A stretch of 54,097 nt of DNA, from IMG/VR virus record IMGVR_UViG_3300021197_000450, positions 1 to 54,097 of that record, one strand, 5' to 3'. Both the position numbers and the translations under genes were made by a program. The stretch is from a virus. The notes beneath the pieces were generated by a model, which did no database searches, was not told the origin of the DNA, and worked only from the letters and a program-made list of their open reading frames with translations. Below, in pieces: positions 16,084 through 25,246 of this stretch (the first letter of the stretch is position 1; each line of letters opens with the position of its first letter).

Positions 16084-18336
16084 TTATGTGTTCAGTGTTG
16101 TGCCAGCAGAGTCTAATATATCTATACGATAGTAAGCGCCATGTTGCCCGTCTAGTCTATCAGCATTAAGATTAGTCACAACAGTTGTAGAAGCTACTGT
16201 AAATGGTGATGTGCCAGTTGTTTTAGCAAAAGCTACTGTTGCGGCATTGTTAAATGTCAGTGTACCACTTGTGTAGGCATCAGTCGCATCGCTTCTTAAG
16301 AAAGCGCCAATTGCTTGGCCACCAAGAGTTGCTGCATTAATATCCGCTACAGTCTTAATATAATCAGAATCTGCTACAGTCTTAATGTAATCAGAATCTG
16401 CTCTGAGTTGTACATATGCAGAATCTACATGAGCAGTAACATCAGCATCGGTATAACCTGCTGCAACTGTAATTGTTTTAGTTGCACCAGTTCCAGATGC
16501 TGTTATATTTGGACCTACAAAATTCAGTGTAGTGGCGGCAGTAGATAATGCACCACCTTCTTCTTGCACAATAAGAGATGCTGCACCAGAAATAACACCT
16601 GTTGCAGAGTCATATGTAATATTTGATCCTGCTGTAATAGCGGCTCTAGCTAACGGTCTAACATATGCAGAGTCTACTAATGCTGTAGTATCAGAGTCTC
16701 CGATAGCAGTAGTATAGACTTTGTATATACCATCTTCAAGCTGACTTCTAAGACCTGCTGTAGAGAATGTTTCGCCAGCATTTGTTGCAATGTTTGTGAG
16801 AGTTACACCTGTACCACCAGCAGTTGTAAATTTATCAGTATTGATACCACCATCTTTGACAGCAAGACCACCAGAAACTCTTTCAATGGTAGAACCGTCT
16901 ACTTTTGCTTGTAGTTCATTAGAAGAGAATTCAAGTCCTGGTGTGCCAGATAAATCAACAGCAAGAGTGTTGCCAGTCTTACTAATACCTTGTCCAGCCG
17001 TAATCTGACCAGCACCAGAGAACTGCACAAAGTGAACTGCACTATCACCAACAATATTTACATTATCTTTCTGTGAGAAGCCGTTACCACCGTTGATAGT
17101 ACCCTCTTGTACGAATACAAATTCACCACCGTTAAACTCGCTGCCGGAGTCCATATCCGTAGTTCTAGTGATACCCTTTGCAGAGTCCCAGCTATAGATA
17201 CCGTTAAATGGTAAATTAGCACCGGTTTCATCTTTGACAATAATTCTATTACCGGCGCTTAATGTAAATCCATCAATAGAGTCAAGACCTGTTGTGGCTG
17301 TAATTAAAATCTTTGCGCCAAATCCTAAAGCGCCACTATCATATGTAATTGCTGTAATATCATTTGTACTTGTGAGAGCGGCAGTTGTTGCTACTTTTGC
17401 AGGGTCTCTAATTGCAAGACCTTGAGCTACTCCGTCAACGTATGATTTAGTTGCAGCATCTTTATCAGAGGTTGGTGCACCAACATCTCTAATTCTTCTA
17501 TTAACAGCAGAAATGCCAGTTGGCTGAGAAAGAATTAAATAATCTGAATCTGCTGTATTATGAATTACAAAGCGAATGCCACCATCAGTAGCATGTGCGT
17601 GAGAATGAATAGTTAATCCTGTACTAGGATCACCAGCAAACTTTGCAACTTCTTCACCATTTGCAGAGTCAAAAACAGCAAACTCGTTAGTAACTGTTAC
17701 GTTAGCAAATGTTGCACTGTCTGTAGCATCAAGACCAATTACGCCACCACTATAACTAATACCTTCTGCTGCACTAAATAGCCCAGTGACAAAGCCAGAA
17801 TCTACAGCAATTGTTTGATCAACACCTTCACCTGCTGCACTAAGAGATTTAATACCAAGTCCAGCAGTTGCGGATTGTACATAGTTGCCAGATGTATTGG
17901 TGGTTAAAGCAATAGTTGGAATTCTTGCAAGTGCGAACGTACCTGCAACAACATCTGCTGTTTGTAAGCCTGGAATTCTTGCAGAGTCGAATATACCATT
18001 ACTAATGTCTGATGTTGAAAGTGCAGGCAGTCTAGCAGAATCGAACGTACCGGAAGTGATTTTCGATGTTGCTAAATTAGGAATTCTAGCATCAACAAAT
18101 GTTCCTGCAACAACATCTGCTGTTTGTAAGCCTGGAATTCTTGCAGAGTCAATAGTACCTGTCAAACTAGCCGCAGGCAAACTACCACTAAAAGAAGCGC
18201 CAGTAATACTGCCAGTTGCAATAATACTACCAGTTGCACTAATATCACCTGTTACATCAACATCAGAATCAGATTGTATGCCTCCCTGTGCGGTAAGACC
18301 ATTTTTTACAATAAAATTCTTATTATCTGCTGCCAT
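16084..18336 (-). CDS. Modular fibre-like virion protein, 750 residues
   Basis: The N-terminus (MAADNKNFIVKNGLTAQGGI followed by DVTGDI/ATGSI repeats) is the attachment module found on tail-fibre-like proteins of marine T4-like phages. The body carries short repeats such as DSARIPGLQTADVVAGTF (about 60-150), then ADSDYIKTV repeats, and ends with the module LDGQHGAYYRIDILDSAG, which resembles the family TLDG..S..F cap. Ser, Thr, Asp and Gly dominate and there is no enzymatic motif. It is likely a trimeric beta-structured fibre or adhesin that contacts the host surface. It shares near-identical segments with the next gene upstream. GGGGGAA lies about ten bases before the ATG. Confidence 0.72.
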   Translation of the reverse strand: MAADNKNFIVKNGLTAQGGIQSDSDVDVTGDISATGSIIATGSITGASFSGSLPAASLTGTIDSARIPGLQTADVVAGTFVDARIPNLATSKITSGTFDSARLPALSTSDISNGIFDSARIPGLQTADVVAGTFALARIPTIALTTNTSGNYVQSATAGLGIKSLSAAGEGVDQTIAVDSGFVTGLFSAAEGISYSGGVIGLDATDSATFANVTVTNEFAVFDSANGEEVAKFAGDPSTGLTIHSHAHATDGGIRFVIHNTADSDYLILSQPTGISAVNRRIRDVGAPTSDKDAATKSYVDGVAQGLAIRDPAKVATTAALTSTNDITAITYDSGALGFGAKILITATTGLDSIDGFTLSAGNRIIVKDETGANLPFNGIYSWDSAKGITRTTDMDSGSEFNGGEFVFVQEGTINGGNGFSQKDNVNIVGDSAVHFVQFSGAGQITAGQGISKTGNTLAVDLSGTPGLEFSSNELQAKVDGSTIERVSGGLAVKDGGINTDKFTTAGGTGVTLTNIATNAGETFSTAGLRSQLEDGIYKVYTTAIGDSDTTALVDSAYVRPLARAAITAGSNITYDSATGVISGAASLIVQEEGGALSTAATTLNFVGPNITASGTGATKTITVAAGYTDADVTAHVDSAYVQLRADSDYIKTVADSDYIKTVADINAATLGGQAIGAFLRSDATDAYTSGTLTFNNAATVAFAKTTGTSPFTVASTTVVTNLNADRLDGQHGAYYRIDILDSAGTTLNT
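16595..16641. repeat. 47-base segment repeated exactly at 20700-20746
   Basis: This stretch inside the 750-residue fibre gene is identical base for base to 20700-20746 in the 1060-residue fibre gene. It encodes part of the module ITAGSNITYDSATGV. A third, diverged copy begins near 20250 and a fourth near 20975. Such shared DNA allows recombination between the two fibre genes. Confidence 0.85.
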
Positions 18337-18361
18337 GGTTCACTTTCCCCCGATAGCTCAT

Positions 18362-21300
18362 TTAACCGTCTCCACCAATAACTGTCTTAGCAGTCTGCAC
18401 TCTAACTGTACCGTCTCTGCCTGATCTTCTGGTGAATTTTAAATTAATGTTGGTAGCATCTGCATCTACGTCAAACGTACCAAACTCACTATCGCCTGTA
18501 AATAATGTGGAAAATTCTGTATATGCGGTGTTTAAGCCACTATCTAAAGTAGCTACAACTTTAGTATATGAAGTTTCACCTTTTGTTGTTGTTCCATTAA
18601 CATCTTTCATATGAATAGAATATTCAATTGAACATGGCACACCTAAGTGAGGAGCGACCTTTACTGTAGTCTGGCCGGCTCCCGCATTCTGTGCAGTAGG
18701 CTTATGATATACCACATCAAAGATATCAATATGAGTAGTCTGAATAGAGTCTGCATCAAGAAACCCAGTAATATTAAGACCGGTATTTGTTGTAATTGCT
18801 CTCTGTACATTATCATAGTAAAGTGCTACAGCGCCATTTTCAGATGCAGTAATTAAATTCTCAGTACCTGCCTGATTATGTAATCTAAGACCAGCGGTGT
18901 TCACTTTGAAAAATGTAGTGCCAACAGTGTTGATTTCTAAGTTGCCAGAAACTTCTGAGATACTATGATCAGAGTCTGTACCAAACTTAATTGCAATACC
19001 ATCATTCATCACAAGAGAGCCAGCAGTTTTCTGATCTTTTGTATTTGATCTTAAAAACTCTGTGCTGTTAAGATTATCTAATGTATCTGCATCAATGCCT
19101 GTTACAGTTTTAATATAAGCGGAATCGGCTTTGCCAGCAGCAGTAATAAAGTTAAAATCAACAATAGAATTAATTTGACCTAATACAAGATTAGAGTCAT
19201 GAGTATCAGCCGCTGCAATTCTAGCATCTGCAATAATAATAGCTTGAGAGGAATCAATAAAGTCAGTATAAAGTGCAGGAATTGATGGGTCGTTAATGAA
19301 ATTATTATAGTTCAGATAGTATGAAGAGTCATTACCACCAAGAGTATCCGCATCTAAAGTTCCAGTTAAAGAATTAATAAATGCGATAGTTACTGCTGAA
19401 TCAATCTGTCCTTTTACAGCAGCACTATCATGAGTGTCTAATGCATTAATGAAAGATTGATTGACTGCTGAATCAATCTGTCCTTGAACTGATGCAGAGT
19501 CATGAGTGTCTAATGCATTAATGAAAGATTGATTGACTGCTGAATCAATTTGACCTTGAACAGCAGCACTATCATGAGTGTCATCTGCGGTGGTTAACAG
19601 TCTGTCAGTATTATAATGTGGCGCTTTATTAAATACCCATTTGTCGCCAGTTGAAGCATATTGTAAGGTAGCAGAAGCACCATTGATTGTAATTCCAGCG
19701 CCGTCTGCTTGAGAAGCGTTGGTTGCAGAGTCTGCTAACACGATATTTTTATCAGAGATACTTACAGTAGTGGAATTAATAATTGTTTGTGTACCATCAA
19801 CTTGTAAGTCGCCAAGAATTACAACTTTACCTGTGCTGTCTCCGATACCAGCAGGATCAATCGTAAAGACTGCTGGTCCACCAATGTATCCACCAACAGT
19901 CAGGTTACTATCTACGTTTAGGTCTTTAGAGAATGTTGCGTTATTGGCAAACTTGGTATTAATTTGACCAGATACAGCCACACTGTCATGAGTATCACTA
20001 GCTGTAGTTAGAACTGCATTTCCACCAACTGTTAAGCTAGTTGTAATTTGTAATGCAGCAGGAAGTCCAATAGTTGCCACACCACCAGATGCTGCAACCT
20101 CTACTTCATTAGCTGTTCCAACAATATCATTATTGATTGATGAATCAATTTGACCTTGAACTGCCACACTGTCATGAGTGTCTAATGCATTTAAGTTACT
20201 GTCTATTTGACCTTGAACAGCAGCAGAGTCATGAGTATCACCTATAACAGCAGCAATAACACCTGTTGCAGAGTCATATGTGATGTTAGAGCCTGCTGTT
20301 ATTGCTGCTCTAGCAAATGGTCTGATAGCTGCTGAGTCTACTGTAGGAATAGTAGGTGTGCCAGTTAAATTGGCATAAGGTATGCTTGTTACAGTTTTAA
20401 TTGCGGCAGAGTCTGCGCCAGTGTATGTAAATACTCCACTTACGTTGTTGTAAGCAAAAGAGCCAAATCCACCTGCATCAGTTGCGCTAAGATCAGAAAG
20501 AGCAATACCTGAGCCACCGCCGGATGTAGCATCTACAGCCGCTACAAATTTAGCACCATCCCATTTAAGAATGTTATTTGTAGAGATACCTGAAAGATCG
20601 ACGTTTGAGAGAGCGCCAATACTAGAAACACCAATTCTAGAGTCTGCAATCGAAACAACTGTTGCACTATCTGTTCCACCAGAAGCTGTGCTTGCAATTA
20701 CACCTGTTGCAGAGTCATATGTAATATTTGATCCTGCTGTAATAGCTGCTCTAGCAAATGGTTGAATTGTAGCAGAATCAACTGTAGGAATTGTAGGTTT
20801 GTTAGTAAAGTTATTGTAATTAAGGTAATACGCAGAATCATTACCACCAAGAGTATCAGCGTCTAATGTCCCACTTAAAGAATTAATAAACGCAATAGTT
20901 ACTGCTGAATCAATCTGTCCTTGAACAGATGTAGAATCTGCACCACCTGCTCCACCACCAGTCGAAGAAATCACACCTGTAGCGGAATCGTATGTGATGT
21001 TAGAGCCTGCTGTTATTGCTGCTCTAGCCAAAGGTAGAATAGTCGCAGAGTCTACTGTAGGAATAGTAGGTTTATTAGTAAAGTTATTGTAATTTAAATG
21101 ATATGCGCTATTCTGTCCACCAAGAGTATCGGCGTCTATCGTCAAAGCGTTGATAAATGATGCATTTACTGCTGAATCAATCTGTCCTTTTACAGCAGCA
21201 GAGTCATGAGTATCCGCAGCAGCAATTAGTGTGTTAACAGCAGCAGAGTCTACACCACCTGCTCCGCCACCAGAGCCTGTGATAGTAATAGTGCTACCTG

Positions 21301-21544
21301 CTGTACCAACAGAAACTGTGCCTGCTCCAGCAATTGTGATTGCGCCATTCAGCGAGTTAACCGTACTTACACCGCTAGTAATAGACGCTAAAGATACAAA
21401 GTTAAACTTTTGGCTAGCAGAATCATACTTGAGGTAACCGTTAGTTCCACTCAATCCAGAATCATTAACATCACTAAAGCCTGTAAGCTTTGTGATATTT
21501 GGGATACCAGAGAGTATCTTTTTTACTATAATCCTTCTTGCCAT
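18362..21544 (-). CDS. Large repeat-rich fibre protein, 1060 residues
   Basis: The product starts MARRIIVKKILSGIPNITKL and then consists of repeated modules. One type is a 24-residue unit with THDSA.V.GQIDSAV and FINAL. The other is a longer unit containing DADTLGGNDSAYYLNYNNF, KPTIPTVDSAT and ITAGSNITYDSATGV. Near residues 830-930 the block TLDNLNSTEFLRSNTKD, MNDGIAIKFGTDSDHSIS and NTAGLRLHNQAGTEN is the conserved fibre segment known from marine T4-like phages. It is probably a long trimeric tail or whisker fibre. There is no chaperone or protease domain. Modules are shared at DNA level with the downstream fibre gene, so copy number may vary among relatives. Confidence 0.75.
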   Translation of the reverse strand: MARRIIVKKILSGIPNITKLTGFSDVNDSGLSGTNGYLKYDSASQKFNFVSLASITSGVSTVNSLNGAITIAGAGTVSVGTAGSTITITGSGGGAGGVDSAAVNTLIAAADTHDSAAVKGQIDSAVNASFINALTIDADTLGGQNSAYHLNYNNFTNKPTIPTVDSATILPLARAAITAGSNITYDSATGVISSTGGGAGGADSTSVQGQIDSAVTIAFINSLSGTLDADTLGGNDSAYYLNYNNFTNKPTIPTVDSATIQPFARAAITAGSNITYDSATGVIASTASGGTDSATVVSIADSRIGVSSIGALSNVDLSGISTNNILKWDGAKFVAAVDATSGGGSGIALSDLSATDAGGFGSFAYNNVSGVFTYTGADSAAIKTVTSIPYANLTGTPTIPTVDSAAIRPFARAAITAGSNITYDSATGVIAAVIGDTHDSAAVQGQIDSNLNALDTHDSVAVQGQIDSSINNDIVGTANEVEVAASGGVATIGLPAALQITTSLTVGGNAVLTTASDTHDSVAVSGQINTKFANNATFSKDLNVDSNLTVGGYIGGPAVFTIDPAGIGDSTGKVVILGDLQVDGTQTIINSTTVSISDKNIVLADSATNASQADGAGITINGASATLQYASTGDKWVFNKAPHYNTDRLLTTADDTHDSAAVQGQIDSAVNQSFINALDTHDSASVQGQIDSAVNQSFINALDTHDSAAVKGQIDSAVTIAFINSLTGTLDADTLGGNDSSYYLNYNNFINDPSIPALYTDFIDSSQAIIIADARIAAADTHDSNLVLGQINSIVDFNFITAAGKADSAYIKTVTGIDADTLDNLNSTEFLRSNTKDQKTAGSLVMNDGIAIKFGTDSDHSISEVSGNLEINTVGTTFFKVNTAGLRLHNQAGTENLITASENGAVALYYDNVQRAITTNTGLNITGFLDADSIQTTHIDIFDVVYHKPTAQNAGAGQTTVKVAPHLGVPCSIEYSIHMKDVNGTTTKGETSYTKVVATLDSGLNTAYTEFSTLFTGDSEFGTFDVDADATNINLKFTRRSGRDGTVRVQTAKTVIGGDG
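19380..19585. repeat. 72-base tandem repeats in the large fibre gene
   Basis: Successive copies of a 72-base unit start at the sequence TCATGAGTGTC at 19428, 19500 and 19572. The first two copies are nearly identical. Each encodes 24 residues (DTHDSA.VQGQIDSAVNQS and FINAL). Related, more diverged units occur near 20140-20230, 20900-20930 and 21170-21215. Confidence 0.9.
20700..20746. repeat. Partner copy of the 47-base inter-gene repeat
   Basis: This copy is identical to 16595-16641. It lies in the 1060-residue fibre gene within the ITAGSNITYDSATGV module. Confidence 0.85.
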
Positions 21545-21557
21545 GCTTATTCCTTTA

Positions 21558-21911
21558 TTATGCCGAATCAGACAAAGTTACGCCGGGATTGATTTCTAAA
21601 ATACCTTCTAGAATTCTCTCTACGGTGTCATTTGCATTTTTAAGTTCTATATCATAAACATAGCGTCTTTGAGCATTATAAAGGCTTATAGAAGAATCTC
21701 CACTCACTGTAAGTTCAATTATGCCATTCGTTTTTGGAGTAGGCACTGAAATTTGAAAAGAATTTCCTGTCGCTTGACCATAAGAACTCTTATATTTAGC
21801 GAAGACTGAGAGATTAGTGAGGTCTTTTGCAGTCCTATCACTATCTACCACTTCAAGCTGAAAAATTGTATCTGTGCCTTGATCTACTGTAAGCACTGCA
21901 TATTCTGCCAT
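21558..21911 (-). CDS. Small virion-associated protein (beta-rich)
   Basis: A 117-residue product starts MAEYAVLTVDQGTDTIFQLE at ATG 21911. A TTG nine bases upstream is less likely. The pattern DQGTD...L...D..G...DLT....A.....Y is shared by small beta-sandwich proteins coded next to fibres in T4-like marine phages, possibly fibre- or baseplate-attachment subunits. This is pattern recognition rather than a firm family assignment. It is the first gene after a late promoter and precedes the two long fibre genes, which suggests it forms or assembles the fibre network. Confidence 0.55.
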   Translation of the reverse strand: MAEYAVLTVDQGTDTIFQLEVVDSDRTAKDLTNLSVFAKYKSSYGQATGNSFQISVPTPKTNGIIELTVSGDSSISLYNAQRRYVYDIELKNANDTVERILEGILEINPGVTLSDSA

Positions 21912-21947
21912 GATGAGCAAACTCTTTTGTTATTTTCGTTATAACAT

Positions 21948-21955
21948 TATTTATA
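21948..21955 (-). promoter_or_regulatory. T4-type late promoter for the fibre/neck operon
   Basis: A perfect minus-strand TATAAATA lies 36 bases before ATG 21911. It would drive the small virion protein, both fibres, gp13-14-15 and the asparagine-synthetase-like gene. A weak inverted repeat (CTCTTT/AAAGAG with inner GTTAT/ATAAC) spans the leader. Confidence 0.75.
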
Positions 21956-21960
21956 AAGAG

Positions 21961-22191
21961 TTATTTTCCATCATCCGTACTTCGATAAATTAAATCTTGT
22001 AACAAAGACTCTATTCTTTGATTAGAAGATTCAATACCATCAATTCGCTTTTCTAACTCATCAAGCTTATTTTTTTCATTTCGTTTAGCAAGTTTTCGAG
22101 CCTTTGCTTGCTCTAAGCCACTTGTATCTTTATTTATAATCGCCCCAGAATTGGCTCTAGCTAAATTAGGATGATCTTTAATTGGTTTCAT
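21961..22191 (-). CDS. Small coiled-coil protein of T4-like phages
   Basis: A 76-residue product starts MKPIKDHPNLARANSGAIIN. The N-terminus of the form MKPI.D.PNL.R...GAI.N is recurrent in small proteins of marine T4-like phages. Residues 28-70 form a charged coiled coil (KARKLAKRNEKNKLDELEKR and IESSNQRIESLLQDL). Function is unknown, possibly a minor virion or assembly protein. ATG 22191 is preferred because AGG lies seven bases upstream and the previous gene stops as ATGA at the same site. Confidence 0.6.
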   Translation of the reverse strand: MKPIKDHPNLARANSGAIINKDTSGLEQAKARKLAKRNEKNKLDELEKRIDGIESSNQRIESLLQDLIYRSTDDGK

Positions 22192-22901
22192 TTGTTGCCT
22201 GCCCAAGGATGATGTAAAATCACTGTAGAAGTGCCGTTAGTATGATCTTTGGCCTTATGGTATGAGTTTAGATAATTCCATCGAGCATCATTTTCAAAAA
22301 AGTCCCATCGTAAATATCTATAATTATCATATTCTTTTTCAGTCAACCACCAAAGAGAAAATTGATCCCACTTTTTAAATCTGATTGGGTATAAATCGGC
22401 ATCAGGCCACCACAGATTGTCTCTAATTTTTTTATCTAATTTGTACCAATCATTCATGAATTTTTTTGCAAGCGAATTGTACAAACAAACTCCCCCATGA
22501 ATTTTAAATTCGCCACCTGGAAAAACTCTGTTACTGCCACCTACGTTAGTATATGCATATTCACGATCTGCTGTTATTCTTGTCCATAACATATTATTCG
22601 AGCCAAGTTCATCAAAAACAAATTCAATGTCTTCATGCATAACTACACAATCGGCGTCTATGTATAAAGTATTCTCATAAGGAGTATTCGCCATCGCCCA
22701 TAGCTTACCTCTAACTTCATTTGGAGTATCTAAAACTACTCTATCAAAAAAGTTCTCATGTATAGAATCAAAAAGTTGATTTGTTGTAAAGAGTGTTATT
22801 CTAGCATCTGGAAAAAAAGCTAAAATGCTATTTGCACACGCAATGGCTCTATCATAAAAGTAAGAAGTTCTTGTAGCAACTATAATGAATCCATTATTCA
22901 T
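22188..22901 (-). CDS. Glycosyltransferase, GT8-like fold
   Basis: The 237-residue product has the shape of a GT-A glycosyltransferase. It has an N-terminal nucleotide-binding strand (FIIVATRTSYFYDRAIACANS) and the metal-binding DxD in LYIDADCVVM (Asp82, Asp84). A later GGVCLYNS segment and a C-terminal HHPWAG fit the GT8/glycogenin-like family, where a late His is a second metal ligand. Donor and acceptor are unknown. It is in a late gene run with a 2OG oxygenase and structural genes. It could glycosylate a virion protein, host surface sugar or lipid. It overlaps the oxygenase gene by 8 bases and the small coiled-coil gene by 4. Confidence 0.72.
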   Translation of the reverse strand: MNNGFIIVATRTSYFYDRAIACANSILAFFPDARITLFTTNQLFDSIHENFFDRVVLDTPNEVRGKLWAMANTPYENTLYIDADCVVMHEDIEFVFDELGSNNMLWTRITADREYAYTNVGGSNRVFPGGEFKIHGGVCLYNSLAKKFMNDWYKLDKKIRDNLWWPDADLYPIRFKKWDQFSLWWLTEKEYDNYRYLRWDFFENDARWNYLNSYHKAKDHTNGTSTVILHHPWAGNK

Positions 22902-23559
22902 TCTCTAAATCTTCTTTTAAGTCTTTCCAAATAGCTTCACCATCTTCAAATCTATATGCGCATGTGATTCTTCTACAGTTAGTAGAAGCGCTATGATAGA
23001 AAGTTCCTATCTCTTCACTATAGCTAGGAAAATAGCACATCTTTGCTGACCAGCCTTTTTTATCATGCACTTTTACTGTCTGATTATTTTCATCTCTATA
23101 AGCAAAATAACCATCACCAGTTTCTGACCAAGTGAACAGAACATTGTATCCCGGCGCATTAGCATTGTTATGCCAAGAGATGTATCCATTAGGTGGGTAA
23201 TATGTAAAGATACCTGCGTTTCTAGAACCTAAGAAGTACTGTATATCAATATTATACTGTAGAATTTTAGGTCTTACTTCATTCATGTAGTATGTATTTT
23301 TTTTGATTTTATCGTCTGTAACAGCATCAGACGATAGTAACTCAAGCATATTACCATCATCTGGATATCCAGAGTGATTTATTCCTAAAGAAATAATATC
23401 ATCACAAGTCTGTTCAGAAGTCGCTGTTAAAAAATTTTTATTATTAAACTTAATTTTACTATTGTCAATTAAATTATTTGTTTGTAATGCAATATTATCT
23501 AATACCTCTTTAACATACTCATTTTTTAAATCAACTAGATTCGCTATCTGCTTGTGCAT
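22894..23559 (-). CDS. 2-oxoglutarate/Fe(II)-dependent oxygenase family protein
   Basis: The 221-residue product has a C-terminal double-stranded beta-helix. GYISWHNNANAPGYNVLFTW contains the first metal His130, FYHSAS the distal His189, and NCRRITCAYRF the Arg (196 or 197) that would bind 2-oxoglutarate. The usual HxD is HNN here; in related phage proteins an H.N form seems common, so activity or use of a different ligand must be tested. Such phage oxygenases are thought to hydroxylate proteins, nucleotides or sugars, but no substrate is shown here. It overlaps the preceding gene by 29 bases and the glycosyltransferase gene by 8, so the three are translationally linked. Confidence 0.72.
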   Translation of the reverse strand: MHKQIANLVDLKNEYVKEVLDNIALQTNNLIDNSKIKFNNKNFLTATSEQTCDDIISLGINHSGYPDDGNMLELLSSDAVTDDKIKKNTYYMNEVRPKILQYNIDIQYFLGSRNAGIFTYYPPNGYISWHNNANAPGYNVLFTWSETGDGYFAYRDENNQTVKVHDKKGWSAKMCYFPSYSEEIGTFYHSASTNCRRITCAYRFEDGEAIWKDLKEDLENE

Positions 23560-24010
23560 TCTGTCTCTCTTCTGTCATTAATATAATAGCGTTCATAATA
23601 GCTTCTGTGCTACTTTTAGATCGTCTAATTGTAGCTTTTGCTTCTCTATTTTTAGATTCTGCAATTTCAGGAATGTTAAAGATTTCAATTTTTGTCTCAA
23701 AGACTTTTCGAATTTGTTCATATTCTCTTTGTTCTTTTTTCTGCCGTTCTTCTTCTCTGAGTCGTAGCTCTTGTTCGTCTTCATATCTTTGAGTTTCAGT
23801 ATCAATACGTTCAACAGGCCATTGGTCTAATATTTTCTCGAAAATGGGGGAGATTTCAGCAGTGTCGTTATCGCCTTTCTTAACAAACTTGTTGACAACT
23901 CCTTCAGCAGTGACTTTTCTACCATTCGCTGCAATATCTGTATATCTACAAGTAACAGCATTCTTGTATTTACTTGTCCATGTTACAATATCATAAACTC
24001 TTTTGCTCAT
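23531..24010 (-). CDS. Unrecognised protein with Glu/Arg-rich coiled coil
   Basis: A 159-residue product starts MSKRVYDIVTWTSKYKNAVT. The N-terminal about 55 residues look like a small beta domain. Residues 75-110 are a charged helix (ETQRYEDEQELRLREEERQK and KEQREYEQIRKVF) and the tail is Ser/Glu-rich. I know no family for it. ATG 24010 is favoured over ATG 24019, because GGAG lies eight bases before the former and only three before the latter. Its position between two virion-type genes suggests a structural or assembly role, inferred only. Confidence 0.6.
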   Translation of the reverse strand: MSKRVYDIVTWTSKYKNAVTCRYTDIAANGRKVTAEGVVNKFVKKGDNDTAEISPIFEKILDQWPVERIDTETQRYEDEQELRLREEERQKKEQREYEQIRKVFETKIEIFNIPEIAESKNREAKATIRRSKSSTEAIMNAIILMTEERQNAQADSESS

Positions 24011-24025
24011 ATCATTCACTCCATC

Positions 24026-25246
24026 TTAAGCAATTTTAACAAATAATTTAAACGTACCAATAGTATCTCTGTCTGCGGTGCCTGTACCAACAACAGCAGC
24101 GAAGGTTGTAGCTCTTGTACCAGAATAGTTTACTGTTCTTGTACCAGAATAGTTTACTGTTCTTGTACCAGAAAAGTTAGAAGGATATTGTCCGCCTCTA
24201 CTGAAGGTCCTAGAACCAGTACTTCTACCGAAGCTTCTAGGACCTAGAACTCTAGCGAAGTCTGTAGCGGGACCATCTGCTGTAACATCAGCAGTTCCAC
24301 GTCTCTGATCTAGCATACCACTACCAAGCTCTCTATAAGCAACACCAGGGCTAGTGTCAGAGATTACTAATTTTCCCACTCTATCATTTATTTGATTATC
24401 AGCAATTCTGGCACATAACGCAGAAGAAATAAGTCGAGCATAGTCTGAATCTGCTGCTGCTTTTAAATCTGTTAAAAGTCTACTACCATCAAGTCTACCA
24501 AACATAGGATTAACTTTTGCGCCAGTTAATATATCAGCAGCGGACCCAGAAGTAAGAGAAATTTTTTGATAAAAGTTTACAGTCAGATGATCTGAATCTG
24601 CTGCTGTGGTGCCGCTGTGCGCTCGATCCTCTACAATTGTATTTAAGATTTGCCATCTATCACTGTCTGGATAATGTTTACTATCTGTTGTATTATACAC
24701 ACCGTAAATAGCGGTTCTTGCGCTATCATCAAAGTGATATGTTCCTGGTAAATCATTCTCAAAGATTTTTACGATAAGGTCATCTAAAAGATCATTTGTA
24801 GAATCTGCACCTAGACCTGTCGTAAAACTTCTCATTTCAAGTGTAGTGTTTGTCAGTCCTATCTTAGGAACTAATGGTAACTGCCCTAAAAATCCTACCG
24901 AACTTTTGTCCAAGGCAACAGCAGAGCCTGCATCACCGAAAGATTCAGTGTTCTGCATTGCTAAGAACAAAGTTTCTGTGATCAATGTGGCAGCATCTAG
25001 ATCAGTATCATCAGCATCATTAAGATAGCTAGTGTCAATAACCCTGCCGATACTATCAGCATTTGTTGTGAATGAGGTGTTACTAAATTTAATATTACCT
25101 TCATCTGTCGAATCAAAAGTAGTTGCAAACTTTGCGCCGGACACAGATGCAACACGCATGAATTCCGCATCTGACATTTCCTTTAATCCAGAAAAGTTGC
25201 CTGATCCATCACTATCATGTTTTAGATATCTTCTTTTTAATCCCAC
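24026..25246 (-). CDS. Structural/fibre-associated protein with SGTRTVNY repeats
   Basis: The 406-residue product begins MGLKRRYLKHDSDGSGNFSG, similar in form to fibre-network proteins of marine T4-like phages. It is Asp/Ser-rich with many DSD motifs like the neighbouring fibres. Near the C-terminus three 8-residue units (YSGTRTVN and variants) are followed by ATTFAAVVGTGTADRDTIGT, possibly a beta-solenoid or tip. The start is GTG 25246 with AAGGA six bases upstream. No enzymatic motif is present. It is probably part of the fibre or baseplate periphery, next to the giant protein. Confidence 0.6.
   Translation of the reverse strand: MGLKRRYLKHDSDGSGNFSGLKEMSDAEFMRVASVSGAKFATTFDSTDEGNIKFSNTSFTTNADSIGRVIDTSYLNDADDTDLDAATLITETLFLAMQNTESFGDAGSAVALDKSSVGFLGQLPLVPKIGLTNTTLEMRSFTTGLGADSTNDLLDDLIVKIFENDLPGTYHFDDSARTAIYGVYNTTDSKHYPDSDRWQILNTIVEDRAHSGTTAADSDHLTVNFYQKISLTSGSAADILTGAKVNPMFGRLDGSRLLTDLKAAADSDYARLISSALCARIADNQINDRVGKLVISDTSPGVAYRELGSGMLDQRRGTADVTADGPATDFARVLGPRSFGRSTGSRTFSRGGQYPSNFSGTRTVNYSGTRTVNYSGTRATTFAAVVGTGTADRDTIGTFKLFVKIA
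24114..24176. repeat. 24-base tandem repeats, three copies
   Basis: The unit starting CTTGTACCAGAATAGTTTAC occurs at 24114 and 24138, and in part at 24162. The first two copies are exact. They encode the SGTRTVNY repeats. Confidence 0.9.

Noticed and set aside
17885-18424. 179-codon plus-strand frame opposite the fibre genes
   Set aside because: It is antisense to repeat-rich fibre sequence, and its Val/Ala/Ser/Pro repeats mirror those repeats. It has no start signal.
21920-21961. Imperfect inverted repeat in the leader of the fibre operon as terminator
   Set aside because: The stems are short and AT-rich and no T-run follows on the minus strand.
22131-22138. TATAAATA on the minus strand inside the small coiled-coil gene
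   Set aside because: It is 220 bases from the next start, and a better placed copy at 21948-21955 serves that gene. Treated as chance.
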